64,000 nt of DNA, taken from the NCBI RefSeq assembly GCF_000719955.1, contig NZ_JOII01000005.1:1-64000 (forward strand), read 5' to 3'. A model generated the notes under the pieces. That model saw nothing but the letters and a program-made list of their open reading frames with translations. It had not been told where the DNA came from and did no database searches. The position numbers and the translations under genes are program-made. Positions 8,392 through 17,783 of the stretch are shown here, in pieces; the stretch's first letter is position 1; each line of letters starts with the position of its first letter. Source of the DNA: Streptomyces albidoflavus. GTDB taxonomy: Bacteria > Actinomycetota > Actinomycetes > Streptomycetales > Streptomycetaceae.

Positions 8392-9869
8392 CGGGAGCCC
8401 TCGCCGCCTTCCTGGCCGTCGCCGTCGTCGGAGCCCTTGTCCTTCTTGCCGGGCTCCTCGGCGTCCTCGGGCCGGTCCTTGGAGAGGGACGGGCCGCCGG
8501 CCGCCTCGCCGAGGAGCTTGTCCAGCTCGGAGAAGTCGGCGTGCTCACGGTGGACGAAGCCGTCCGGGTCGTCCAGGTCGTGCGCGGTCGGCAGCATGTC
8601 CGGGTGCTCCCAGAGCGCGTCCCGCCCGTCGGCGCCCCGGGCGTCGGCCAGCGAGGCCCACAGCCGGGAGGCGTCCCGCAGGCGGCGCGGGCGCAGCTCC
8701 AGGCCGATCAGCGTGGCGAAGGTCTGCTCCGCCGGGCCGCCGGAGGCACGGCGGCGGCGCAGCGTCTCACGCAGCGCGTCCGCCGAGGCCAGGCGCGGCT
8801 TGGCGGCCTCGTGCACCACCGCGTCGACCCAGCCCTCCACCAGCGCCAGTGCCGTCTCCAGCCGGGCCAGCGCCGCCTTCTGCTGCGGCGTGTCCTCCGG
8901 CTGGAACATGCCCTGCTGAAGGGCCTCCTGCAGCTGCTCCGGGTTGGACGGGTCGAGCTGGCTGACCGCGTCCTCCAGCTTGGCGGTGTCCACGTCGATG
9001 CCCCGGGCGTACCCCTCGACGGCGCCGAACAGGTGCGAGCGCAGCCACGGCACGTGGGCGAAGAGCCGCTGATGGGCGGCCTCGCGCAGGGCCAGGTAGA
9101 GCCGGACCTCCTCCAGCGGAACGCCGAGGTCCTTGCCGAGCGCCTCGATGTTGAGCGGCAGCAGCGCCGCCTTGCCCGCCGGGCCCAGCGGCAGCCCCAC
9201 GTCCGTGGAACCGACCACCTCGCCCGCGAGGGTGCCGACGGCCTGGCCCATCTGCGTGCCGAACATGGCGCCGCCCATGGAGCGCATCATGCCGAGCAGC
9301 GGGCCCGCCATCGACTTCATCTCCTCGGGCAGCACGTCGCCCATGGCCGCCCCGACCCGCTCGGCGACCGGGTCGACCAGCTCCTGCCAGACCGGCAGGG
9401 TCGCCTCGACCCACTCCGCGCGGCTCCACGCCACCGAGGTGCTGGCACCCGAGGGCAGCGCGGTCACGCCGTCCAGCCAGTGGTCGGCCAGGCGCACCGC
9501 CTCGTCCACGGCGTGCCGCTCGGCGGCGCCGACGCTGGCGTCCTTGGTGCCGTCCGCGGTGCCCTGGGCCACCGTCTGGCGGGCGATCTGCTTGGCCATG
9601 TCCCAGTTCACCGGGCCGCCCTCGTACGAGAGCATCTGGCCGAGCTGCTGGAAGGCGGCGCCCAGGTCCGCCGGGTTCAGCGAACCGAACATCGCGGCGA
9701 ACGGGTTGTCGCCGCCGCCCGGGCCGATGCCCGGCATGCCGGGCATCCCGAATCCGAGCGGGTTCGCGCCCTGGCCAGCGCCACCGCCCTGGTTGTCCTT
9801 CTTCTTGCCTTCGTCGCCGTCGTCCGGCTCCTCCGGCGGAAGGCCGAATCCGAATGGGGTGTCACTCAC
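8388..9869 (-). CDS. DUF2342 zincin-like metalloprotease family protein
   Basis: A 493-residue member of the actinobacterial DUF2342 family (zinc-dependent metalloprotease-like, sometimes called F420-associated). The N-terminus (about 70 residues) is Gly/Met/Pro-rich and disordered. The conserved core holds the metal-site-like segment REAAHQRLFAHVPWL. The C-terminal 50 residues are charged and disordered. GTG 9869 is chosen because GAGGA precedes it and homologues begin with the SDTPFGFGLP segment. The frame is open further upstream, without conservation. The downstream Nudix gene overlaps it. No protease activity is proven from sequence. Confidence 0.8.
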   Translation of the reverse strand: MSDTPFGFGLPPEEPDDGDEGKKKDNQGGGAGQGANPLGFGMPGMPGIGPGGGDNPFAAMFGSLNPADLGAAFQQLGQMLSYEGGPVNWDMAKQIARQTVAQGTADGTKDASVGAAERHAVDEAVRLADHWLDGVTALPSGASTSVAWSRAEWVEATLPVWQELVDPVAERVGAAMGDVLPEEMKSMAGPLLGMMRSMGGAMFGTQMGQAVGTLAGEVVGSTDVGLPLGPAGKAALLPLNIEALGKDLGVPLEEVRLYLALREAAHQRLFAHVPWLRSHLFGAVEGYARGIDVDTAKLEDAVSQLDPSNPEQLQEALQQGMFQPEDTPQQKAALARLETALALVEGWVDAVVHEAAKPRLASADALRETLRRRRASGGPAEQTFATLIGLELRPRRLRDASRLWASLADARGADGRDALWEHPDMLPTAHDLDDPDGFVHREHADFSELDKLLGEAAGGPSLSKDRPEDAEEPGKKDKGSDDGDGQEGGEGSR

Positions 9870-10063
9870 GGGAATCCTCGGCTGGTAGGGCCACCGGTCT
9901 CTGCCTCCGGCGGCGGCTTGCCCGACGTCACTTCCCAGCGTAGACACCAAGAGCCGGTCGGGGCTCGGTGCTCCGCCGGGCACCGGGCTGCGGCAGGATG
10001 GACGCCACCTGGTACGTACGTGTCATTCGGGTACGTACTGAAGACAACCGCTGGAGACACCTG

Positions 10064-11335
10064 GTGAGTTCCCCAGATCCGCAGGTTCGCGCAGCGCGAA
10101 ACCCGGCCGACCTCTCGTCCGAACCGACCGCGGCCGATGCGGACCGCAGACAAGTGACCCAAACGTCCGGCCCCGCCGATCCGCTCCCCGGCGGCCGGAA
10201 GCAGCCCGCGGGGGCCTTCGAGGCCGCCGACACGCCCGAACCCGCGGCGGAGCGCCCCGCCCGTCCGGTCCGCGGCCCGGTGGTCGCCGTCACCGGGGCC
10301 GCCGGCGGGGTCGGCGCCCTGCTGACCGAGCGGCTCGCCGCCTCCGAGGAGATCAAGCGGGTCATCGCGATCGACGAGCGGCGCGGGGAGTGCGAGGGCG
10401 CCGAGTGGCAGATCCTCGACGTCCGGGACCCGGCGCTCGCCGAGAAGCTCCGAGGCGTCGACGTCGTCGTCCACCTCGCCCTCGACCTCGACCTCGAGTC
10501 CGACCCGGCGGCCCGCACGGCGTTCAACGTCCGCGGCACCCAGACCGTGCTGACCGCCGCCCCCGCCGCCGGGGTGCACCGCGTGGTGCTCTGCACCTCC
10601 GCCATGGTCTACGGCGCGCTCCCCGACAACGAGCTGCCGCTTTCCGAGGACGCCGAGCTGCGCGCCACCGCCGAGGCGACCGGCGTCGGCGACCTCCTGG
10701 AGATCGAGCGGCTCGCCAAGCGCGCCCCACGCACCCATCCCGGGCTCAACGTCACGGTGGTGCGCCCCGCCGTCCTGGTCGGCGGCGGCGCCGACACCGC
10801 GCTGACCAGGTACTTCGAGTCGCCCCGGCTGCTGGTCGTCGCCGATTCGCGGCCCGCCTGGCAGTTCTGCCACGTCGAGGACCTGTGCGCCGCGCTGGAG
10901 TACGCGGTGCTGGAGCGCGTCGAGGGCGACCTCGCCGTGGGGTGCGACGGCTGGCTGGAACAGGAGCAGGTCGAGGAGCTGAGCGGCATCCGCCGCATGG
11001 AGCTGCCGTCCGCCGTGGCACTGGGCGCCGCCGCCCGCCTCCACCGGATCGGCCTCACCCCGTCCCCCGCCGGTGACCTGGCGTACACGATGTACCCGTG
11101 GGTGGTCAGCGGCAGCCGGCTGCACCACGCCGGGTGGCGGCCGAAGTGGACCAACGAGGAGGTCCTCGGAGAGCTGCTGGAGGAGGTCGCCGGGCGCCAC
11201 ACCGTCGCCGGGCGGCGCCTGGGCCGCAAGGACGCCACCGTCGCGGGCGCCGCGGGTGCCGCCGGAGCCACCGTCGCCCTGCTCGGCACCGCCGCCATCG
11301 TGCGCCGGGCGCGGAAGGCACGGCGCCGCATCTGA
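10064..11335 (+). CDS. NAD-dependent epimerase/dehydratase (extended SDR)
   Basis: A 423-residue extended short-chain dehydrogenase/reductase. After a disordered leader of about 65 residues, the Rossmann motif TGAAGGVGALL appears, then DVRD, and the catalytic Ser/Tyr region TSAMVYGA. The usual YxxxK pair is not clear: the expected position reads as ERLAKR without an obvious Tyr, so activity may differ. The C-terminus has a short Ala/Gly hydrophobic segment followed by an Arg/Lys-rich tail, like a membrane anchor. GTG 10064 has a GGAG site. It is divergent from the DUF2342 gene. Confidence 0.75.
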   Translation: MSSPDPQVRAARNPADLSSEPTAADADRRQVTQTSGPADPLPGGRKQPAGAFEAADTPEPAAERPARPVRGPVVAVTGAAGGVGALLTERLAASEEIKRVIAIDERRGECEGAEWQILDVRDPALAEKLRGVDVVVHLALDLDLESDPAARTAFNVRGTQTVLTAAPAAGVHRVVLCTSAMVYGALPDNELPLSEDAELRATAEATGVGDLLEIERLAKRAPRTHPGLNVTVVRPAVLVGGGADTALTRYFESPRLLVVADSRPAWQFCHVEDLCAALEYAVLERVEGDLAVGCDGWLEQEQVEELSGIRRMELPSAVALGAAARLHRIGLTPSPAGDLAYTMYPWVVSGSRLHHAGWRPKWTNEEVLGELLEEVAGRHTVAGRRLGRKDATVAGAAGAAGATVALLGTAAIVRRARKARRRI

Positions 11336-11442
11336 GGACCGGGACCGGGGGCGGCCGTTTGGAGGAGGCTCCAGCGCGGCACGCCCCCGGCCGGTGGGAA
11401 CCACTGTTCCCCGTGAGCCGTGCGGTGCGGCACGATGGCGGT

Positions 11443-11925
11443 ATGGCATCCACCCACACCGCGCACCCGGAGCGTCCCGACCACCCCGGCGAGCGGGCCG
11501 CCGAGGACCCGATCGCGCTGCTGGCCGTACGGGACACCCCGCTCTCGCTGGACGAGGTGTTCAAGGCCGTCGGTGAGGACGCCGCCGGCGGGACCGCCCT
11601 GTTCGTCGGCACCGTACGCAACCACGACGGCGGCGCCGACGTCGCCCGACTCGGCTACTCCGCCCACCCCACCGCCGAGGCGGAGCTGCGCCGCGTCGCC
11701 GAGCGGGTCGTCGCCGCCCACCCCGTGCGGGCGCTGGCCGCCGTCCACCGCACCGGCGACCTCAGGGTCGGCGAGATCGCGGTGATCGTCGCCGTCTCCT
11801 GCCCGCACCGCGCCGAGGCCTTCGAGGCGTGCCGGATGCTGATCGACGACCTCAAGCACGAGGTCCCGCTCTGGAAGCACCAGACCTTCGGCGACGGCAC
11901 CGAGGAGTGGGTCGGCGCCTGCTGA
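11443..11925 (+). CDS. moaE: Molybdopterin synthase large subunit MoaE
   Basis: A 160-residue MoaE. The enzyme transfers sulfur from MoaD thiocarboxylate to precursor Z, making molybdopterin. Family segments are clear: FVGTVRNHDGG near the N-terminus of the core, the VAVHRTGDL-like strand, VSCPHRAEAFEACRMLIDDLK, and the catalytic Lys-rich end VPLWKHQTFGDGTEEW. The N-terminal 25 residues are a non-conserved leader. No other moa genes are present in the window, so MoaD must be encoded elsewhere. ATG 11443 lies 107 nt after the SDR gene. Confidence 0.9.
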   Translation: MASTHTAHPERPDHPGERAAEDPIALLAVRDTPLSLDEVFKAVGEDAAGGTALFVGTVRNHDGGADVARLGYSAHPTAEAELRRVAERVVAAHPVRALAAVHRTGDLRVGEIAVIVAVSCPHRAEAFEACRMLIDDLKHEVPLWKHQTFGDGTEEWVGAC

Positions 11926-12112
11926 CCCGTTCGCCGCAACGTGCCCCGGACGGTTCGCGGGCGGCCCGCCCGGGACCTGCCCGGCCCCGCCACCACCGGG
12001 CAGAACCGTTCCGGTTGCGTAACCCCGCGCCGGGACCGAGCGTGGGGCGTGCAGACCTTTGATCTGCTGATCCGCTGATCGGCCGGTTCGGCACAGCTTT
12101 GTGGAGGTACGC

Positions 12113-12370
12113 ATGGCCGCGCTCGCCTGGCTGCTCATCCCGCTCATGGCCGCGATAGGCGCGGCCCTCTGGGGGAGCTGGGCGGCCCGCAACCCGGGCA
12201 GGAACGACGGACCGGAACTGGCGGGCTACGCGCGCTTCCGCGCCGCCATGGCGAAGTCGCACGGCGACCCGGACGCGGGGGAGTCCGCCCTGCCCGCGGG
12301 CCTCCCCGCGACGGGCGAGCGGGAGCAGGCGCACCAGCCCTCGGACGGACCGGCCCCGGCGGTGCGCTGA
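12113..12370 (+). CDS. Small single-pass membrane protein
   Basis: An 85-residue protein with one N-terminal hydrophobic helix (about residues 2-22, ALAWLLIPLMAAIGAALWG) and a hydrophilic tail. ATG 12113 follows GGAGG at good spacing. It sits 25 nt before the PDZ-Lon protease gene in the same direction, an arrangement that suggests cotranscription. I recognise no domain; the function is unknown. Confidence 0.7.
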   Translation: MAALAWLLIPLMAAIGAALWGSWAARNPGRNDGPELAGYARFRAAMAKSHGDPDAGESALPAGLPATGEREQAHQPSDGPAPAVR

Positions 12371-12395
12371 CAGCCAGGTCCCGTACTGTCGTGCC

Positions 12396-13496
12396 ATGCC
12401 ACGCCGTACCGCGACGATGCTGACGTCCACCTTGCTGCTGATCGCCCTGCTGTGCGCGGGAGTCCTCATCAAGGTGCCGTACGCGGAGATGACGCCCGGG
12501 CCGACGGTCAACACCCTGGGCGACCACGACGGGGAGCCCGTCCTCAACATCAAGGGCCACAAGACCTACCCGACCGACGGCCACCTCAACATGACCACGG
12601 TCCGGGTCACCAGCCCCGACTACCGGATGAACCTCTTCCAGGCCGTCGCCGGCTGGATCGCCCACGACAACGTCGTGGTCCCGCACGAGACGCTCTACCC
12701 CGACGGCAAGACCGAGGAGCAGTCCACGCAGGAGAACGCCGAGGAGTTCTCCCAGTCGCAGGAGAGTGCCAAGGTCGCCGCCCTGCGCGAGCTGGACATC
12801 CCGGTCTCCACGCGGGTCGTCGTCGCCACCGTCGTCAAGGGCAACCCGGCCGAGGGCAAGCTGCACGCCGGGGACGTCATCAAGAGCGTGGACGGCTCCC
12901 CGGTCCGCAAGCCCGGGGACGTCGCCGAACTGGTGACCAAGCACCAGCCGGGCGAGCCGGTCGTCTTCACCATCGTCCCCGCCGCCGACGCGGCCGCCGC
13001 CGAGAAGGCCGGCGAGGAGCCGAGCGGCACCGAGCGCGTCACCGTCACCACCGCGCCCGCCGGCAAGAGCGGCGGCGAGGCCAAGCGGGCCATCGTCGGC
13101 ATCCAGGCCGGGACCGACCACACCTTCCCGTTCACCGTCGACATCAAGCTCGCCGACGTCGGCGGCCCCAGCGCCGGGCTGATGTTCGCCCTCGGCATCG
13201 TCGACAAGCTCAGCCCCGACGACCTGACGGGCGGCAAGTTCATCGCCGGCACCGGCACCATCGACGAGGACGGCGCGGTCGGCCCCATCGGCGGCATCAG
13301 CATGAAGACCGTGGGCGCCCGGGCCAAGGGCGCCCAGTACTTCCTCACCCCCGCCGACAACTGCGCCACCGCCGCCAAGGACGTCCCCGACGGCCTCACC
13401 CTGGTCAAGGTCGACACCATCGACGACGCGCTCGACTCGCTCGAGAAGATCCGCGAGGACCGCACCGAGGCCCTCCCCGCCTGCACCACCGGCTGA
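12396..13496 (+). CDS. YlbL-type PDZ-Lon secreted serine protease
   Basis: A 366-residue membrane-anchored protease: N-terminal helix at about 8-25, PDZ domain near 135-200 (KLHAGDVIKSVDG), and a Lon proteolytic domain with the Ser-Lys dyad, Ser259 in GGPSAGLMF and Lys304 in GGISMKTVGA. The active domain would face outside. A TACTGT -10-like hexamer about 7 nt upstream of the ATG suggests the mRNA may be leaderless. It is of the family of Bacillus YlbL, which takes part in checkpoint-protein turnover there; the substrate here is unknown. Confidence 0.88.
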   Translation: MPRRTATMLTSTLLLIALLCAGVLIKVPYAEMTPGPTVNTLGDHDGEPVLNIKGHKTYPTDGHLNMTTVRVTSPDYRMNLFQAVAGWIAHDNVVVPHETLYPDGKTEEQSTQENAEEFSQSQESAKVAALRELDIPVSTRVVVATVVKGNPAEGKLHAGDVIKSVDGSPVRKPGDVAELVTKHQPGEPVVFTIVPAADAAAAEKAGEEPSGTERVTVTTAPAGKSGGEAKRAIVGIQAGTDHTFPFTVDIKLADVGGPSAGLMFALGIVDKLSPDDLTGGKFIAGTGTIDEDGAVGPIGGISMKTVGARAKGAQYFLTPADNCATAAKDVPDGLTLVKVDTIDDALDSLEKIREDRTEALPACTTG

Positions 13497-13532
13497 CCTC
13501 CCGGCGGACGGCGGGACTCCGCCCCGTGCACG

Positions 13533-13572
13533 CCGAGGGGCCGTGTCCGTACGTACGGACACGGGCCCTCGG
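13533..13572. terminator. Bidirectional terminator hairpin
   Basis: A near-perfect inverted repeat of about 20-bp arms centred on GTAC, between the convergent protease (plus) and PPA1309-like (minus) genes. The left arm begins CCGAGGGG and the right arm ends GGGCCCTCGG. Confidence 0.75.
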
Positions 13573-13589
13573 CGGTTCTGCGGTGCGGG

Positions 13590-14150
13590 TCACTCCGCGA
13601 AGGTCGCCGCCAGCGCCTCGGCGAGTCCCGGCACCAGGTCGGCGCCGGTCAGCACCTCGGTCGAGGCGTCCTTCTCGCGCAGCCTGAGCGCGGAGTCACG
13701 GGTGCCGTCGCGGAGCACGCCGACCGTCATCCGCACCTCCTGGCGGTCCGGGTGGGCGGCGACCCACTTGGCCAGCGCGGCGTCGTCCAGACCGTCGGGC
13801 ACCTGGGCCTCGGCCGAGGGCGGCAGCATCAGCCGCTCCACGGCGAGGGCGCAGCCGGCCACCGCGTCCGGCCAGGCGATGGTGGCGAGGAACTCGTCCA
13901 GGGGCTTCCCGGCCGGGATCTCCTCCTGTTCGACCGGGGTGAGGGGCGCGGCGTCGGGAACGTCCTCGCCGATGCCGAGGCGGTCGGCGAGACCGGGCTC
14001 CTCGGAACGCAGCCGGGCGGTGTCGACCAGGGCGAAGAGCAGGGCGGGGCGGTCCCAGCCGAGACCGGCGACGTACTCGTCGATCTCCAGCACGGCGCGG
14101 GTGAGGGGGGAGCCGGCCATCGGAGGGCCGGAGGGGGAGTGAGTGGACAT
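13590..14150 (-). CDS. PPA1309-like actinobacterial protein
   Basis: A 186-residue protein of the PPA1309 family, conserved in actinobacteria with no assigned function. Conserved parts include the N-terminal helix TRAVLEIDEYVAGLGWDRPALLFALVDT and the C-terminal VRMTVGVLRDGTRDSALRLR. There is no signal peptide or membrane segment. ATG 14150 is preferred to the upstream TTG 14156. It is divergent from the UPF0182 gene, a neighbourhood I recall as conserved in Streptomyces. Confidence 0.75.
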   Translation of the reverse strand: MSTHSPSGPPMAGSPLTRAVLEIDEYVAGLGWDRPALLFALVDTARLRSEEPGLADRLGIGEDVPDAAPLTPVEQEEIPAGKPLDEFLATIAWPDAVAGCALAVERLMLPPSAEAQVPDGLDDAALAKWVAAHPDRQEVRMTVGVLRDGTRDSALRLREKDASTEVLTGADLVPGLAEALAATFAE

Positions 14151-14318
14151 GCGCAATATCCTGCCTCGTCGACCCCCGGAATCGGGAACTGAGTAAAGCT
14201 TCCGTAAGTTGCATCAGTGGGCCCTAGGATCGCGGGGCCCGATCCGATCGAGAAAAGCGATCGACAACGCGACAAAACGACGCGAAAAAACCAACCCGCG
14301 AACTTCGAGGTGCGCACC

Positions 14319-17300
14319 TTGGCTTTCCAGATGCCGGACCGCGGCGGAGGCCCCACGGGGCCGCGGATCAGAGTCGGCCGACCGTCCCGGCGCTCCAGGA
14401 CCCTGCTCATGACGTTGGGGGTGCTGGCCGTCCTGGCCATGCTCTTCGTCATGTTCGCCGGGTTCTGGACGGACTGGCTCTGGTACAAGGCGGTCGACTA
14501 CTCGTCCGTCTTCACCACCACGCTGTGGACCAAGATCGGTCTGTTCTTCGTCTTCGGACTCCTGATGGCGCTCGCGGTGGGGGTGAACATCTGGCTGGCG
14601 CACCGCCTGCGCCCGCCGCTCAGCGCCATGTCGCTGGAGCAGCAGAGCCTCGACCGCTACCGGATGAGCATCGCGCCGTACAAGAAGTGGATGCTCATCG
14701 GCGTCACCGCCGTCATCGGCCTCATCTCCGGCGCCTCGGCGGCCGGGCAGTGGCGGACCTGGCTGCTGTGGATCAACGGCGTCCCCTTCGGCGAGAAGGA
14801 CCCGCAGTTCGGCAAGGACGTCGCGTTCTACGCCTTCGACCTGCCGTGGTACCGCTTCCTGCTGGGCTTCGGCTTCGCCGCCGCGGTGCTCTCGCTGATC
14901 GCCGCCGCCCTGGTCCACTACCTCTACGGCGGGCTGCGCGTCACCAGCCCCGGCGCCCGTGCCACCGGCGCGGCCACCGGCCACCTCTCGGTGCTGCTCG
15001 GCCTCTTCGTCGCCCTCAAGGCGGTCGCCTACTGGCTGGACCGGTACGGCCTCGCGGTGAAGTCCAGTGACTTCAAGGCCGCCGGCAACTGGACCGGCCT
15101 GCGCTACGTCGACGCCAACGCCTATCTGCCGGCGAAGACGATCCTCTTCTGCATCGCCGTCATCTGCGCCCTGCTCTTCTTCGCGACGCTCTGGCGCCGC
15201 ACCTGGCAGCTGCCGGTGATCGGCTTCGGCCTGATGGTCCTCTCCGCCATCCTCATCGGCGGTCTCTACCCGGCCATCGTCCAGAAGTTCCAGGTCGACC
15301 CGAACGAGCAGGCCAAGGAAGCGCCGTACGTCTCGCAGAACCTCAAGGCCACCAAGAAGGCCTACGGGATCGACGACGCCAAGGTCACCGAGTACTCGGG
15401 CAAGGCGCAGACGGAGGACCGCACCGAGCTGCGCGGCGAGGTCGCCAAGGCGGCCAGCATCCGCCTCCTCGACCCGAACATCGTCTCGCCCACCTTCCAG
15501 CAGCTGCAGCAGATGAAGGGGTACTACGCCTTCCCGCAGAACCTGGACGTGGACCGCTACAAGGACGCCGACGGCAACTCCCGCGACACCGTGATCGGTC
15601 TGCGCGAGCTGAACCTCAACGGCATCCCGAAGAACAACTGGATCAACGACCACTTCCGCTACACCCACGGGTTCGGCGTGGTCGCCGCCGAGGGCACCAC
15701 GGCCGACAGCGAGGGCCGTCCGGTCTTCACCGAGTCGGACCTGCCCTCCAAGGGTGACCTGGTCAAGGGCAAGTACGAGCAGCGGATCTACTACGGCGAG
15801 CGCACCGAGCAGTACTCGATCGTCGGCGGTCCCCAGAAGGAGATCGACTACTCCGACGACGACGGCGAGAAGACGACGAGCTTCTCCGGCAAGGGCGGGG
15901 TCGACCTCTCCAACCCGGTCAACCGCGCCGCCTACGCCGTCGCCTTCGGCGAGCCGCAGATCCTCTACTCGGGAGCGATCGGCGAGGGCTCGCAGGTCCT
16001 CTACAACCGCACCCCGAAGGACCGCGTCGAGGCGGTCGCCCCGTGGCTGACCATCGACGGCGACGCCTACCCGGCCGTGGTCGACGGCAAGATCCAGTGG
16101 ATCGTCGACGCGTACACGACGAGCAACGGCTACCCGTACTCCTCGCGCACCACTCTCGGCGACACCACGGCGGACTCGCTCACCGCGGAGAACCAGCAGC
16201 GGGCGGTGGTGGCCCAGGAGAACCAGGTCAACTACATCCGCAACTCCGTCAAGGCCACCGTCGACGCCTACGACGGCACGGTCAAGCTCTACGAGTGGGA
16301 CACCAAGGACCCGGTCCTCAAGACCTGGATGAAGTCCTTCCCCGGCACGGTCGAGCCGCGTGGCGAGATCTCCGACGAGCTGATGGACCACCTGCGGTAC
16401 CCGCAGGACCTCTTCAAGGTCCAGCGTGAACTGCTCACCCGCTACCACGTGGACAACGCCAACACCTTCCTCTCCGGCAGCCAGGTCTGGCAGGTCCCGG
16501 ACGACCCGACCAACAAGTCGGGCGAGTCCGTCCCCGCCTACTACCTCAGCATGCGGATGCCGGACCAGGAGAAGCAGGCGTTCTCGCTGACCACGACGTT
16601 CACGCCCAACAACCGCGACAACCTGAGCGCCTTCATGGCGGTCAACGCGGAGGCGGACGCGGACGACTACGGGAAGATCAGAGTCCTGAAACTCCCGGCC
16701 AGCACCACGGTCAGCGGACCCAAGCAGGTGCAGAGCCAGTTCAACTCCGAACAGGACATCGCCGAGTCGATCCGCCTGCTGCGCGGCGGCGACTCCGAGG
16801 TCGAGTACGGAAACCTGCTGACGGTGCCCCTCGACGGCGGCCTGCTCTACGTGGAGCCGGTCTACGTGCGAGGCGGCGGCCTCAAGTACCCGCTGCTCCG
16901 CAAGGTCCTTGTCACCTACGGTGGCGCCACCGCCTTCGAGGACACCCTCGGTGAGGCGCTGGACAAGATCTTCGGAACCGAGGGCGCCGAACAGCCGCCG
17001 GGCGAGCAGCCCGAGAAGCCGACCGACCCGCCGACCGGCGGCAACGCGGTGGAGGACGCCCTGAAGGACGCCCAGAAGGCGTACGACGAGGGGCAGACCG
17101 CGCTGAAGGAAGGCGACTGGGAGGCCTACGGCAAGGCGCAGGCCGAGCTGGAGAAGGCGCTCGAGGCCATGGAGAAGGCCGCGGCCGAAGGGGGCGACGG
17201 CAAGAACGCCGACAAGGAACCGGCGGAATCCGCCGGTTCCGAGGACGCCCGCAAGGAAGAGCAGGACGGGAACGGCGACAAGGAGGCCGGCAAGAAGCCG

Positions 17301-17327
17301 GCCGAACAGGCGGCCGACCGGAGCTGA
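14319..17327 (+). CDS. UPF0182 large integral membrane protein
   Basis: A UPF0182 protein of about 1002 residues. Seven or so hydrophobic helices occupy the first 330 residues (for example [18 protein letters not shown] and [17 protein letters not shown]). A large hydrophilic, probably extracellular domain follows to about residue 890, then a Glu/Lys/Ala coiled-coil-like tail. The TTG 14319 start has GAGG 8 nt upstream and yields the family-type N-terminus [14 protein letters not shown] 14331 is the alternative. Length fits the family (900-1000). The function is unknown. Confidence 0.85.
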   Translation: MAFQMPDRGGGPTGPRIRVGRPSRRSRTLLMTLGVLAVLAMLFVMFAGFWTDWLWYKAVDYSSVFTTTLWTKIGLFFVFGLLMALAVGVNIWLAHRLRPPLSAMSLEQQSLDRYRMSIAPYKKWMLIGVTAVIGLISGASAAGQWRTWLLWINGVPFGEKDPQFGKDVAFYAFDLPWYRFLLGFGFAAAVLSLIAAALVHYLYGGLRVTSPGARATGAATGHLSVLLGLFVALKAVAYWLDRYGLAVKSSDFKAAGNWTGLRYVDANAYLPAKTILFCIAVICALLFFATLWRRTWQLPVIGFGLMVLSAILIGGLYPAIVQKFQVDPNEQAKEAPYVSQNLKATKKAYGIDDAKVTEYSGKAQTEDRTELRGEVAKAASIRLLDPNIVSPTFQQLQQMKGYYAFPQNLDVDRYKDADGNSRDTVIGLRELNLNGIPKNNWINDHFRYTHGFGVVAAEGTTADSEGRPVFTESDLPSKGDLVKGKYEQRIYYGERTEQYSIVGGPQKEIDYSDDDGEKTTSFSGKGGVDLSNPVNRAAYAVAFGEPQILYSGAIGEGSQVLYNRTPKDRVEAVAPWLTIDGDAYPAVVDGKIQWIVDAYTTSNGYPYSSRTTLGDTTADSLTAENQQRAVVAQENQVNYIRNSVKATVDAYDGTVKLYEWDTKDPVLKTWMKSFPGTVEPRGEISDELMDHLRYPQDLFKVQRELLTRYHVDNANTFLSGSQVWQVPDDPTNKSGESVPAYYLSMRMPDQEKQAFSLTTTFTPNNRDNLSAFMAVNAEADADDYGKIRVLKLPASTTVSGPKQVQSQFNSEQDIAESIRLLRGGDSEVEYGNLLTVPLDGGLLYVEPVYVRGGGLKYPLLRKVLVTYGGATAFEDTLGEALDKIFGTEGAEQPPGEQPEKPTDPPTGGNAVEDALKDAQKAYDEGQTALKEGDWEAYGKAQAELEKALEAMEKAAAEGGDGKNADKEPAESAGSEDARKEEQDGNGDKEAGKKPAEQAADRS

Positions 17328-17368
17328 CCGGCCCCACCCCGTGCCGTGGTACGGTTGACGCACAACGG

Positions 17369-17442
17369 CGCGGGGTGGAGCAGCTCGGTAGCTCGCTGGG
17401 CTCATAACCCAGAGGTCGCAGGTTCAAATCCTGTCCCCGCTA
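17369..17442 (+). tRNA. Initiator tRNA-fMet (CAT), copy 1
   Basis: A 74-nt cloverleaf without encoded CCA. The anticodon CAT lies in CTCATAA. Initiator features are present: an unpaired position 1-72 (C x U), three consecutive G-C pairs at the base of the anticodon stem (GGG/CCC), and the 5' end CGCGGGGTGGAGCAGC shared with E. coli tRNA-fMet. A terminator hairpin follows 9 nt later. The gene sequence is the same as that of the copy at 19917. Confidence 0.95.
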
Positions 17443-17451
17443 CTGAAGGGC

Positions 17452-17486
17452 GAAGGCCCGGATTCCTCATCGGAATCCGGGCCTTC
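17452..17486 (+). terminator. Terminator of initiator tRNA copy 1
   Basis: The 15-bp arms start GAAGGCCCGGATTCC and close around the loop TCATC. The outer 13 bp equal those of the terminator behind the second tRNA copy. Confidence 0.85.
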
Positions 17487-17783
17487 GTCGTGCCCGGACC
17501 CTTCGCGGACGGCCCCGCGCACGCCTCCGCTCCACTCCTGCGGAGGCTTCTCCCCCAACCCTCCACAGCCATGACACGCCATCGGCTCCCGGTGTGCCCT
17601 GCGTCACTGTACGAAAGGTACGAAGGTGCCCGACGTCAAAGGGCGTTGGCGGGGTAGGCGCACGGTGACGCCATGGGGGCGGGATGTGTTTGACTTGTCT
17701 CCCTGTGGGCATGTCGACAAAACGCCGAAGTGACCTTCTGGCATCGGGATACCCGATGTACCAAGGTTGCGGATGGTGCAACG
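17487..17783. other. Intergenic region upstream of the Sel1-repeat gene
   Basis: No gene is seen here. A 7-bp inverted repeat with a 3-nt spacer (CATCGGG-ATA-CCCGATG) lies at 17742-17758, 26 nt before the Sel1 gene start, where an operator could act. A TTGACT hexamer lies near 17690 without a clear -10. Confidence 0.4.

Noticed and set aside
14214..17405. A 1063-codon open frame on the minus strand
   Set aside because: It is the antisense shadow of the UPF0182 gene; its composition is Val/Leu/Gly/Arg strings without domains.
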